This document shows positions 54,500-63,086 of a DNA stretch of 64,000 nt, in pieces. The stretch comes from Cyclobacteriaceae bacterium (GTDB lineage: Bacteria; Bacteroidota; Bacteroidia; Cytophagales; Cyclobacteriaceae): NCBI GenBank assembly GCA_020832375.1, contig JAFIEW010000007.1, positions 1 through 64,000 on the forward strand. The letters run 5' to 3'. The position numbers were made by a program, and so were the translations under genes. The notes below the pieces were generated by a model. It did not search any database, was not told the origin of the DNA, and saw nothing but the letters and a program-made list of their open reading frames with translations. How positions within the stretch are numbered: the stretch's first letter is position 1; every line of letters begins with the position of its first letter.

Positions 54500-56404
54500 C
54501 TATCCAAAAAGCTCCGTGATTTTGTCTGTGGCTAATACTTTGAAAGTAGGCTTGCCTTGCGGACTAAAGTTGGGGTTTTTGCATGCAAAAAGCTGATCTA
54601 CTATGGCCTGCATCTCTTCGCCATTCATTTTTTTCTGAAACTTTGCCGTAGATCTTATGGCAATCGCCTGTGCTATTTTCTCGATCATGGGCACGTCCAA
54701 ATCGCCGCTGCTGTATTTGTACTGCTCTATAAGTCCCTCAAAGGTTTCTCTCTCATTGGCATTTTCTAGTTCTGGCGGCACCCCGCTGAGCACGAGCTCA
54801 TTGGAATTTAATATTTCAAATCGAAAACCCATGGCATTGAGCTCGGGTGTCATTTCAGTAATTAGCTCAGCATCGGCAGGGTTAGTAGTGATGCTCTCAG
54901 GAAATAGCAACTGCTGACAACTACCTTTGCCTGACTCCATCTTTTTGAGGTATTTTTCAAATAGTATTCTTTGCTGGGCGTACTTGCAATGCACCAGCAT
55001 CAATCCCGATTTGAGGGGGGTAGCTATGAAGCCACTTTCTAGCTGTATAAAGTTTTTCTTTTCCGCCTGATCGCCAATTTCTACGCCGCTATTGATCGAG
55101 CTGCCAAAGGTGCGCACTTGAGGCTCGGATTGCTCTGAGCGGTCTTCTGTGGGCTGGCTACTATCCTCATCCCACGCAAAACCTTTAGAAAAAGAGCGCA
55201 GAGAAGCCTCTTGGGTGTCGCTAGGGCTAGGCTTTTTGCCAAAGCCTTCGAAAAGTTCTTGCCAATTTTCAGTACTTGATCGAAAGTTGGTGTCAGCATT
55301 GAAGCTGCTCGCTCTGGTGACGGTTTTGGGTTCGTCACGCTCATTTTCTTCTAGAAAGCGCTCAAAGTTGACTGTGGGCGCGCTGCCGTGCTCAAAGTCG
55401 AGTGATGGCATAATGTTGTGCTGGCCAAGTGCCTGCTTAATGGCAGCTAGCATGATGCTATAAATGACCTTTTCGTCATCAAATTTGATTTCTGTTTTGG
55501 TGGGATGTACATTGATATCGATGTGCTTGGGGTCTATCGTGAGGTATAGCACATAAAAGGGATGATGACCTTCGGCGATAAGTCCGCTGTAAGCTTTTAG
55601 GATGGCGTGGTGCAAATATGGGCTTTTGATGAATCGCTGATTGACAAAGAGATACTGCTCTCCCCTTGTTTTTTTTGCTGATTCAGGACGACCGATGTAG
55701 CCAGTTACGGTAAAATAGTCCGTCTCCTCCTTGCAGCTGATCAGCTGCTCGCGATAATTTTTCCCAAATAAATCGACAATGCGCTTACTCAACTTACCTG
55801 ATGTGAGCTTGTAATTATTGACCTCGTTATGGTATAGATGAAACTCAATGTCGGGATGTGCCAATGCCACGCGCTGAAACTCTTCGCTGATATGGCGCAT
55901 CTCTACAGCATGCGATTTGAGAAAGTTGCGGCGTGCGGGCACATTAAAAAAAAGGTTTTTTACCTTAATGGTCGTACCCTGCAAGCTAGCGATGGGCTCC
56001 GCGCTTTTAAATTGCGATCCTTCTACGATTAGCTGCAGACCTAGCTCTTGATCAGATGCTTTAGTGGTCATTTCTACTTGAGCAACCGCCGCAATAGAGG
56101 CCAGCGCCTCTCCTCGAAATCCTTTGGTGAGAATGTTGAATAAGTCTTCTGTACGTGAAATTTTAGAAGTAGCATGCCTTTCGAAGCTCATGCGGGCATC
56201 GTTGGGCGACATTCCTTTTCCATTGTCAGTCACCTGAATGAGGGTTTTCCCCGCTTCTTTTACGATAAGACTGATCTCCGTTGCGCCAGCATCTACAGAG
56301 TTTTCAAGCAACTCTTTTACTACCGAGGCGGGGCGCTGTACTACCTCACCGGCAGCAATTTGATTGGCAAGTGAGTCGGGTAGTAGCTTGATTATGTCTG
56401 ACAT
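54500..56404 (-). CDS. mutL: DNA mismatch repair protein MutL
   Basis: 634 aa. The N-terminal GHKL ATPase (about 1-330) has IAAGEVVQRPASVVKELLENSVDAG, DNGKGM and FRGEALASIAAVA, all intact. A low-conservation linker (about 340-450) leads to the dimerisation domain. The endonuclease motif DQHAxxE(x)4E of MutL alpha-type proteins is replaced by VHCKYAQQRILFEKY, and the CPHGRP zinc motif by FSPQGKPTF, so nicking activity is not expected. The 117-aa gene starts upstream on the same strand and ends 15 bp before mutL. Confidence 0.96.
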   Translation of the reverse strand: MSDIIKLLPDSLANQIAAGEVVQRPASVVKELLENSVDAGATEISLIVKEAGKTLIQVTDNGKGMSPNDARMSFERHATSKISRTEDLFNILTKGFRGEALASIAAVAQVEMTTKASDQELGLQLIVEGSQFKSAEPIASLQGTTIKVKNLFFNVPARRNFLKSHAVEMRHISEEFQRVALAHPDIEFHLYHNEVNNYKLTSGKLSKRIVDLFGKNYREQLISCKEETDYFTVTGYIGRPESAKKTRGEQYLFVNQRFIKSPYLHHAILKAYSGLIAEGHHPFYVLYLTIDPKHIDINVHPTKTEIKFDDEKVIYSIMLAAIKQALGQHNIMPSLDFEHGSAPTVNFERFLEENERDEPKTVTRASSFNADTNFRSSTENWQELFEGFGKKPSPSDTQEASLRSFSKGFAWDEDSSQPTEDRSEQSEPQVRTFGSSINSGVEIGDQAEKKNFIQLESGFIATPLKSGLMLVHCKYAQQRILFEKYLKKMESGKGSCQQLLFPESITTNPADAELITEMTPELNAMGFRFEILNSNELVLSGVPPELENANERETFEGLIEQYKYSSGDLDVPMIEKIAQAIAIRSTAKFQKKMNGEEMQAIVDQLFACKNPNFSPQGKPTFKVLATDKITELFG

Positions 56405-56419
56405 AGAGTGCTTGAATGA

Positions 56420-56773
56420 TTATTCTTTATTAAAAATTTTTGGAGCTCTGTATCTGAACCAAATGTATAGGGGCAAAAATAATAACGGGAGCCAAAAGTT
56501 ATCGAGATACACATAGCTCAAAAAACTACCCAATAAAATTAAGAAAATAATGAGTACCCCACCTGAGCTCGATGAGCTTCGGCTGCGTCGGTTGCCGTAG
56601 GTTTCGCTAATTCTCGTTTTGAAGTATTCGCCTTTATCCTGACCCGCTACCTTGAGCTTGGCTAATCGCTTTTTGTTTTCAATTTCTTCTTTAATGGGGT
56701 CATAGTGTCGAGGCTGAAACTTAAACTTTTGATGTTGAGGCAAGCGGATAATTGAAGGAAATTTCATGATCAT
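56420..56773 (-). CDS. Small membrane protein of unknown function
   Basis: 117 aa. The N-terminal half is basic and soluble, with a Ser-rich stretch (RRSRSSSSSGG) before two adjacent hydrophobic segments (about 74-90 and 93-110), so a small double-spanning membrane protein. A Lys-rich RLPQHQKFKFQPRHYDPIKEE stretch recurs in Bacteroidota proteins next to mutL, from memory only. Likely co-transcribed with mutL, 15 bp away. Confidence 0.68.
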   Translation of the reverse strand: MIMKFPSIIRLPQHQKFKFQPRHYDPIKEEIENKKRLAKLKVAGQDKGEYFKTRISETYGNRRSRSSSSSGGVLIIFLILLGSFLSYVYLDNFWLPLLFLPLYIWFRYRAPKIFNKE

Positions 56774-57133
56774 TTAGATTTGTATGTTGTAGAGGTTGAA
56801 AGCCAGTTTCTTTCTACCTCTGTCTACCGCTGTACAAACGGTAATATTTGGACAGCTAGTGGAATGAGCCGATCTATTTATTTCTTAAGATTATGGCTAC
56901 CACTAGTTGAGATATTATTCTCATTCCAAATAAACCGAATATCAACTATTTTGAATTTAGCAAGCAAATCAAAGCGAGTAGTGCGCAAATTTACATATAT
57001 TTGAATAACAATCAGTCAAATGATAAAACATCGAAAATATAATCGCTTGCCGCCAAAATAAGGTAGCAAAATGGCTTAAATACCGTAATTATTGGTGATC
57101 TTTCTTCATTCAAAGTTAATTTAAAACATCAAG
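56774..57133. other. 360-bp divergent intergenic region
   Basis: Contains one copy of the recurrent motif (TTCTCATTCCAAATAAA at 56918-56934, minus strand). No gene; the 74-codon frame starting at 56780 looks spurious. No consensus promoter called. Confidence 0.4.
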
Positions 57134-60091
57134 ATGAACAAAAAAGTTTTTGGACTCACACTTACTATTATTTTGCTTTCGCACTCACTTTGGGCCAATG
57201 ATCTTTTTAGTACGCAGAATCCCGAAAAGAGAGATCAGTGGGTTGATTCTGTTTTTCAATCTTTGAATCAAGAACAGCGGATCGGTCAGCTTTTTATGAT
57301 TGCAGCTTACTCTAATAAAAATGAAAGCCACTATGCGGAAATAGAGCGACTCATCCGCAATCACCATATTGGAGGGCTGATTTTTATGCAAGGTGGGCCA
57401 GTAAGGCAGGCGCAATTAACCAATCGGTATCAGGCGGCATCCAGAGTGCCTTTATTACTTTCCATCGATGGCGAGTGGGGGCTGAGCATGCGCCTTGATA
57501 GCACTACCATTTTCCCTAAGCAAATTACGCTAGGTGCCATTCAGGACAACAGCTACATCTACTCCATGGGTAAGGAAATAGCTCGTCAGGCTAAGCGCGT
57601 TGGTCTGCACGTCAATTTTGCTCCGGTAGTTGATATCAACACCAATCCGCGCAATCCTGTGATCGGCTACCGTGCGTTTGGTGAAGACAAAAATTTAGTA
57701 GCTGAAAAAGGCATTGCCTATATGCGAGGGATGCAGGATCATGGTATCATTGCCAACGCCAAGCACTTTCCTGGACATGGTGATACTGATACAGACTCTC
57801 ATCTCACCTTACCTGTGATCAGGCATAGCAAAGAGCGCTTTGAGCAAGAGGAGCTTTACCCTTTTCGTAGGCTGATGGATGAGGGGTTGATGAGCATGAT
57901 GGTGGCGCATATTCACATTCCGGCATACGACAATACCCCCAACCGCGCTACTACACTCTCACCAGCTGTCGTTGACGGCTTACTGAAAAGGCAAATGGGC
58001 TTTGAAGGTCTGGTATTTACCGATGCACTTAATATGCAAGGGGTTGCTAAATTTTATGAGCCTGGAGATGTGGACGTGAGAGCCTTACTGGCTGGAAATG
58101 ATGTGCTACTTTTCAGCGGCAATGTGCCATTGGGCGTACAAAAAATTAAAGCTGCCATCGCTTCCGGACAGATCAGTCAAGAAGAGGTAGACCGCAGGGT
58201 AAAGAAAATTTTAAGAGCGAAATATTGGGTAGGGCTCAATGAATACGAGGCTGTTAACACGACCAATTTGGTTGAAGACCTCAACCACCCTAAGGCAGAG
58301 TCCATCCGCAGGCAACTCTATGAAAAGGCGGCGACCGTAGTGAGAAACGATCAGCGACTTCTGCCAATTCGTGTGGTTGATACGGCCTCCTTTGCTTCTT
58401 TGAGTGTAAATAGTACAGGGAAAACATCCTTTCAGAAAACACTAGAAAAGTATGCTAACTTTCAGCATTTTAATACTGATGGTCAGCACATTAGTGATGC
58501 TAAAGCTAGTGAGCTTCTCTATAAGCTATCTACTTTTGACTACGTAGTGGTGAGTTTTCACAAGATGAACCATTCACTTTCTAAATCTTATGGATTGAGT
58601 GCATCGGTGCTGAATATGCTGAATGAACTCAATAAGAAAACCCATGTAATTGTCAATGTGGGAGGAAACCCATACTCTTTGAAGTTTCTTACCGCATTTG
58701 ATCATTTGTTGGTTACCTACGAGGATGCCGATGTAGCGCAAGAGGTGGCTGCACAAGTGATCTTTGGTGCACTATCAGCAAGTGGTCGACTTCCTGTAAC
58801 AGCCTCAGAAACCTACCCGGCAGGTGCAGGCGTCAATACTTTCTCGCTAAAGCGCTTAAACTTTGCAGTGCCGGAAGGGGTAGGGATGAGTAGCCAGGTT
58901 TTGGCTAAGATTGATAAGATTATGCACCAAGCCATGGAAGATTCTGCTACCCCAGGCGGACAAATACTAATCGCAAAAAAAGGATCGGTAGTCTACAATG
59001 AATCATTTGGCTACCATACCTATGAAAAAAATGTAGCCGTAGATGCTAATACTATCTATGACCTTGCCTCTATAACCAAAGTGGCTGCGAGTATGCAAGC
59101 GATTATGTTTTTGCAAGAGCGTAATCTTATAGACTTGGACAAAACAGTAGGTGATTATCTGGAAGAAACCAAAGGAAGTAATAAAGAGCATTTGTTGCTT
59201 AAAGATATTCTTTTGCATGAGGCTGGCCTTACTCCATTCATTCCCTTTTGGAAGCGAACCTTAAGCGATGGCGGTTATGACCCTTTATTGATCAATATCT
59301 ACCCTGAGTACAATTTTCCTCGTCAAGTGAGTTTAGGTTTGTTTTCGCATGAGGCGGTGGATGATAGCATTTGGCAGTGGACGATTGATTCAGACCTAAT
59401 AAAAAAAAACAGAAAGGGTAAGTACCCCTACAAATATTCGGATGTAGGCTATTACATCATGAAAAAAATTGTTGAAAGAGTGGTTAGTCAGCCGATGGAA
59501 GAGTTTTTAGAGCACCTTTTTTATGAGCCGATGGGTTTATACACTTTAGGTTATCAGCCGCTATGTAAATTTCCGATCGACCGTATTGCGCCTACGGCTT
59601 TAGACGTTAACTTTCGCAACGAATTGATTTGCGGCACAGTTCATGATGAAGGCGCTGCTCTTTTGGGCGGTGTAGCGGGTCATGCGGGTTTGTTTTCAAA
59701 TGCTTTCCATTTGGCGGCATTGATGCAAATGAATTTGCAAGGAGGTACTTATGGGGGGGCTAGGTTTCTTTTTCCTAATACCATTCAGTATTTTACGGCT
59801 AAGCAAACCAAAGAAAACCGAAGAGGTTTTGGCTGGGACAAACCGCTTACCGATGGTGATAATGGACCAACTTCAAGATATGCTTCCGCTGCGGCTTATG
59901 GACATACGGGCTTTACCGGAACGGCGGTTTGGGTAGACCCTGTCTTTGATTTGATCTTTGTTTTTTTATCTAATAGAGTGCACCCAAGTGCCGACAATAG
60001 AAAACTAATCTCTCACAATATCCGCACCCGCATACAGGATGTAATCTATGAATCTATCTTTGAGTTCGAAAGGGAGTATGTGATCAACTAA
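57134..60091 (+). CDS. Glycoside hydrolase family 3 (NagZ-type) fused to a beta-lactamase-like serine hydrolase
   Basis: 985 aa with a signal peptide (about 1-21). The GH3 domain (about 30-560) has the NagZ-type KHFPGHGDTDTDSH loop and Asp297 in VFTDALNMQG as the probable nucleophile; it would remove N-acetylglucosamine from muropeptides. The C-terminal domain (about 590-985) has S646-I-T-K649, a Tyr-Ser-Asp motif in YKYSDVGYY and a HTGFTG motif, a class C beta-lactamase/esterase fold. The fusion is widespread in Bacteroidota and fits periplasmic cell-wall recycling. The role of the second domain (peptidase or esterase) is unproven. Confidence 0.93.
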   Translation: MNKKVFGLTLTIILLSHSLWANDLFSTQNPEKRDQWVDSVFQSLNQEQRIGQLFMIAAYSNKNESHYAEIERLIRNHHIGGLIFMQGGPVRQAQLTNRYQAASRVPLLLSIDGEWGLSMRLDSTTIFPKQITLGAIQDNSYIYSMGKEIARQAKRVGLHVNFAPVVDINTNPRNPVIGYRAFGEDKNLVAEKGIAYMRGMQDHGIIANAKHFPGHGDTDTDSHLTLPVIRHSKERFEQEELYPFRRLMDEGLMSMMVAHIHIPAYDNTPNRATTLSPAVVDGLLKRQMGFEGLVFTDALNMQGVAKFYEPGDVDVRALLAGNDVLLFSGNVPLGVQKIKAAIASGQISQEEVDRRVKKILRAKYWVGLNEYEAVNTTNLVEDLNHPKAESIRRQLYEKAATVVRNDQRLLPIRVVDTASFASLSVNSTGKTSFQKTLEKYANFQHFNTDGQHISDAKASELLYKLSTFDYVVVSFHKMNHSLSKSYGLSASVLNMLNELNKKTHVIVNVGGNPYSLKFLTAFDHLLVTYEDADVAQEVAAQVIFGALSASGRLPVTASETYPAGAGVNTFSLKRLNFAVPEGVGMSSQVLAKIDKIMHQAMEDSATPGGQILIAKKGSVVYNESFGYHTYEKNVAVDANTIYDLASITKVAASMQAIMFLQERNLIDLDKTVGDYLEETKGSNKEHLLLKDILLHEAGLTPFIPFWKRTLSDGGYDPLLINIYPEYNFPRQVSLGLFSHEAVDDSIWQWTIDSDLIKKNRKGKYPYKYSDVGYYIMKKIVERVVSQPMEEFLEHLFYEPMGLYTLGYQPLCKFPIDRIAPTALDVNFRNELICGTVHDEGAALLGGVAGHAGLFSNAFHLAALMQMNLQGGTYGGARFLFPNTIQYFTAKQTKENRRGFGWDKPLTDGDNGPTSRYASAAAYGHTGFTGTAVWVDPVFDLIFVFLSNRVHPSADNRKLISHNIRTRIQDVIYESIFEFEREYVIN

Positions 60092-60234
60092 TTCTATGAA
60101 TGTCAACGCGCATAAGGGTAGGCGTTCTAGAAAATGAGTTGCTTTTTTTTGTAATAATTCAGAATGTACATTCACTAAGAAAATGGAAGCATGAGAAAGT
60201 TGTACAGCTTATCGTTTTTAGATTGACTATTGAA

Positions 60235-60255
60235 GCGTTCTCATTCCAATAAAAT
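60235..60255 (-). repeat. Copy of the recurrent intergenic motif (TGGRATGAGRA)
   Basis: On the minus strand ATTTTATTGGAATGAGAACGC; it lies between the NagZ fusion and the permease gene. Confidence 0.5.
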
Positions 60256-60279
60256 CAAACAATTACTTATTGTAGCGCC

Positions 60280-61530
60280 ATGTTTTTGTATTTACGCTTA
60301 GTTATGGAGAGTTTGCGCTTTGCCTTTCAGGCTTTGAGGTCTAATCTACTTCGAACCTTACTCTCTTTGTTAGGAGTGACCGTCGGTATTTTTGCCATCA
60401 TAGCGGTATTTACTGTGGTGGACTCTTTGGAGCGTAACATACGAGAGAGCATGTCTTTTTTGGGTGATAAGGTAATAAGGGTTGAAAAATGGCCGTGGGT
60501 TTTTGAAGGAAACTACCCTTGGTGGAAATTTTTTGGTCGTCCGCAAGCGGTTTATGATGAGTATCGCTTTCTTAAAAACAATATTACCTATGCTGATGCA
60601 ATAGCCATTTTTGTGGAAAGAGGAAGCGTTACTTTAAAGCAAGGCTCAAATACCATACAAGGAGTAAGCCTAACGGGAGGTTCTCAAGGGTATGCAGATG
60701 TATTTGACACGCCAATTGCTGAGGGAAGGTATTTCAGCATGCAGGAGGGCGACCTGGGAGCTAATGTGGTCATATTAGGTCATGATGTAGCCAACTCACT
60801 ATTCCCCAATGGGAATGCTGTCGGGGGTAATATAAAAATTAAAGGATTGACCTACAATGTTATCGGTGTACTAGAAAAACAAGGAGAGAACATCATCGAC
60901 ACGCCAAGCAATGACAATAAGGCGATCACTACATATGGCGGCTTTTTGAAGCTCTTTGCCTCGGGGAGTACCTTTGGTATAGGCTCTACGATTGCAGTTA
61001 AAGGTAGGGATGATGACGTAGGGCTGAGCATGCTAGAAAATGAGTTGCAAGGGCTCATGCGGTCTAAAAGAGGTTTAAAGCCAAAGCAAGAAGACAATTT
61101 TGCACTCAATCGTACGGAAGCTTTTGCTGATATTATTTCTTCGACCTTTGCGGTTATCGGTCTTGCAGGATGGGTGATCGGAGGATTTTCAATTTTGGTG
61201 GGCGGCTTTGGTATTGCCAACATTATGTTTGTGTCGGTGAAAGAGCGTACCAACTTGATCGGTATTCAGAAGTCTTTAGGGGCTAAAAACTACTTTATCT
61301 TGTATCAGTTTCTTTTTGAGGCGGTATTTTTGAGTGTGATTGGTGGCTTATTAGGGCTATTGGTGGTATGGTTGCTTACTTTCATCGAATTGGGTGCGCT
61401 AGACTTAGTGCTTAGCTTCAAAAATGTAATGATCGGGCTAAGTGTTTCCGCGATAGTGGGAATTGCTTCGGGCATCATTCCTGCAGTAATGGCTTCGAGG
61501 CTCGACCCTGTAGAGGCAATCAGAAGTTAA
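60280..61530 (+). CDS. ABC transporter permease, MacB/FtsX type
   Basis: 416 aa. One N-terminal membrane helix (about 22-45), a large periplasmic MacB-PCD domain (about 45-285) and three C-terminal membrane helices in the FtsX domain (about 290-416, GGFGIANIMFVSVKERTNLIGIQKSLGAK). The family exports lipoproteins, peptides or drugs or works as a mechanotransmitter. No ATPase gene lies beside it, so its partner is encoded elsewhere. Confidence 0.92.
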   Translation: MFLYLRLVMESLRFAFQALRSNLLRTLLSLLGVTVGIFAIIAVFTVVDSLERNIRESMSFLGDKVIRVEKWPWVFEGNYPWWKFFGRPQAVYDEYRFLKNNITYADAIAIFVERGSVTLKQGSNTIQGVSLTGGSQGYADVFDTPIAEGRYFSMQEGDLGANVVILGHDVANSLFPNGNAVGGNIKIKGLTYNVIGVLEKQGENIIDTPSNDNKAITTYGGFLKLFASGSTFGIGSTIAVKGRDDDVGLSMLENELQGLMRSKRGLKPKQEDNFALNRTEAFADIISSTFAVIGLAGWVIGGFSILVGGFGIANIMFVSVKERTNLIGIQKSLGAKNYFILYQFLFEAVFLSVIGGLLGLLVVWLLTFIELGALDLVLSFKNVMIGLSVSAIVGIASGIIPAVMASRLDPVEAIRS

Positions 61531-61582
61531 CAGCATTGAATGGACGATTTATATTTTCAAATTTTTAAAATTGGTTTTTAAG

Positions 61583-61593
61583 GTGGGATGAGG
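61583..61593 (+). repeat. Core copy of the recurrent GGRATGAGRA motif
   Basis: TGGGATGAGGA between the convergent permease and purM genes. Confidence 0.4.
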
Positions 61594-61653
61594 ATTTTAT
61601 AGGGGTCTTGCCTTATTAAGACCATATCCATATTCAGCTTCCAATAATAAGCA

Positions 61654-61690
61654 CAAAAAAAGCTTCAGGTTTTATGTCTGAAGCTTTTTT
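61654..61690. terminator. Terminator between the permease and purM genes
   Basis: AAAAAAAGCTTCAG pairs with CTGAAGCTTTTTT around a 9-nt loop; A- and T-runs on both sides make it work for both convergent genes. Confidence 0.85.
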
Positions 61691-61695
61691 GTTAG

Positions 61696-62865
61696 TTACT
61701 TTTTGTAGGAAAAGGTACCGTGTTCACCTTTAATGGTGACTTTAGGCTTATCTGAAGCTTTTACCTCACCAATAATTTTGGCATTTACATCAAAGGCTTT
61801 CGAAATTTCAATGATTGCCTCTGCCGTTTGCTGATCGGTATAAATTTCCATACGGTGTCCCATATTGAATACCTTATACATTTCTTCCCATGGGGTATTA
61901 GATTCTTCTTGAATCATTCTGAATAAAGGGGGCGTTGGGAAAAGGTCGTCTTTTACGATTTCAAATTCATCGATGAAGTGAAGCACTTTAGTTTGGCCAC
62001 CACCACTACAATGAATCATGCCATGTACTCTGTCTCTATACTCTTCTAACATTTTTACTATAATAGGCGCATAGGTACGAGTAGGAGAAAGTACCATTTT
62101 ACCCACATCTGTTGAGATGCCTTTTATTTTATCGGTGAGCTTATAGCTTCCGTTGTAAAGGAGGTCTTTCGGTATATTTTGGTCGTAGCTTTCAGGGTAT
62201 TTTGCCATATAGCTTTTGTGGAAGATGTCATGGCGAGCGCTTGTAAGGCCGTTGCTACCCATTCCTGCATTATAGTCGGTTTCGTAGCTGGCTATACCTG
62301 ATGAGCTTAAACCCACGATCACATCGCCGGCTATAATGTTAGCATTGTCGATCACTTCTTTGCGTGGCATACGACAAGCTACAGTTGAGTCTACAATCAC
62401 TGTGCGCACCAAGTCACCCACGTCGGCAGTTTCACCCCCACATCCCTCTACATTCATTCCGTAGAAATTGAGCAATTCAATTACTTCTTCTGTACCTTCA
62501 ATGATCGCTTTGATTACTTCCCCTGGGATAAGGTTTTTATTTCTGCCAATGGTGGAGGATACAATGATATTTTGGGTGGCACCTACGCATAGGAGGTCGT
62601 CAATATTCATGATGAGCGCATCTTGTGCAATACCTTTCCATACGCTGAGGTCGCCTGTTTCTTTCCAGTAGATGTAGGCTAAAGACGATTTTGTGCCTGC
62701 ACCGTCGGCGTGCATAATACTACAGTAGTCATGGTCGTCTCCGAACTTGTCTGAGATAATTTTACAAAATGCTTTCGGAAACAATCCTTTGTCTACTGAT
62801 GCGATGGCGGCATGCACATCCTCTTTCCCTGCTGAAACACCCCTTTGCTGATATCTACTATCCAT
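61696..62865 (-). CDS. purM: Phosphoribosylformylglycinamidine cyclo-ligase (AIR synthase)
   Basis: 389 aa from ATG 62865. The upstream in-frame GTG at 62895 falls inside the promoter, so it is rejected. Fifth step of purine synthesis: makes AIR from FGAM with ATP. The N-terminus SRYQQRGVSAGKEDVH is typical for Bacteroidota PurM, with ADGAGTKSSLAY, NIDDLLCVGA and the later ISTDVGKMVLSP and SGGGQTKVL motifs. Longer than the E. coli enzyme (345 aa) by about 45 residues, which is normal for this phylum. Confidence 0.94.
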   Translation of the reverse strand: MDSRYQQRGVSAGKEDVHAAIASVDKGLFPKAFCKIISDKFGDDHDYCSIMHADGAGTKSSLAYIYWKETGDLSVWKGIAQDALIMNIDDLLCVGATQNIIVSSTIGRNKNLIPGEVIKAIIEGTEEVIELLNFYGMNVEGCGGETADVGDLVRTVIVDSTVACRMPRKEVIDNANIIAGDVIVGLSSSGIASYETDYNAGMGSNGLTSARHDIFHKSYMAKYPESYDQNIPKDLLYNGSYKLTDKIKGISTDVGKMVLSPTRTYAPIIVKMLEEYRDRVHGMIHCSGGGQTKVLHFIDEFEIVKDDLFPTPPLFRMIQEESNTPWEEMYKVFNMGHRMEIYTDQQTAEAIIEISKAFDVNAKIIGEVKASDKPKVTIKGEHGTFSYKK

Positions 62866-62894
62866 GAAATTGGTTTGATTGGTGAAATATCTCA

Positions 62895-62926
62895 CAAAGT
62901 TAAGCTTATGAGGCCAACTTTACCAA
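62895..62926 (-). promoter_or_regulatory. purM promoter (Bacteroidota type)
   Basis: On the minus strand TTGG (62926-62923), a 20-bp spacer and TAACTTTG (62902-62895), an exact -7 and near-consensus -33. Transcription should start near 62888, about 23 nt before the ATG. Confidence 0.65.
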
Positions 62927-63086
62927 TATAATATAAATTTGAGCGAAGCACGTGGAGGTATTTTCGTATTCGAACTTCCTAAACGCTTAAAGTTTTAGGT
63001 TTATACGTATGGGTATATATAAATCGTTCGCTAGAAGGGTCAATATAGTTATCTATAGCTGGTTTTAAAAAACAGGATACTCAGCC

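Noticed and set aside
55162-55180. Match to the recurrent motif within mutL
   Set aside because: It encodes Trp-Asp-Glu-Asp in the MutL linker, so it may be chance; it is used only as a caveat to the motif finding.
56780-57004. 74-codon plus-strand frame before the NagZ fusion
   Set aside because: No start context, no domain, and it spans the divergent promoter region.
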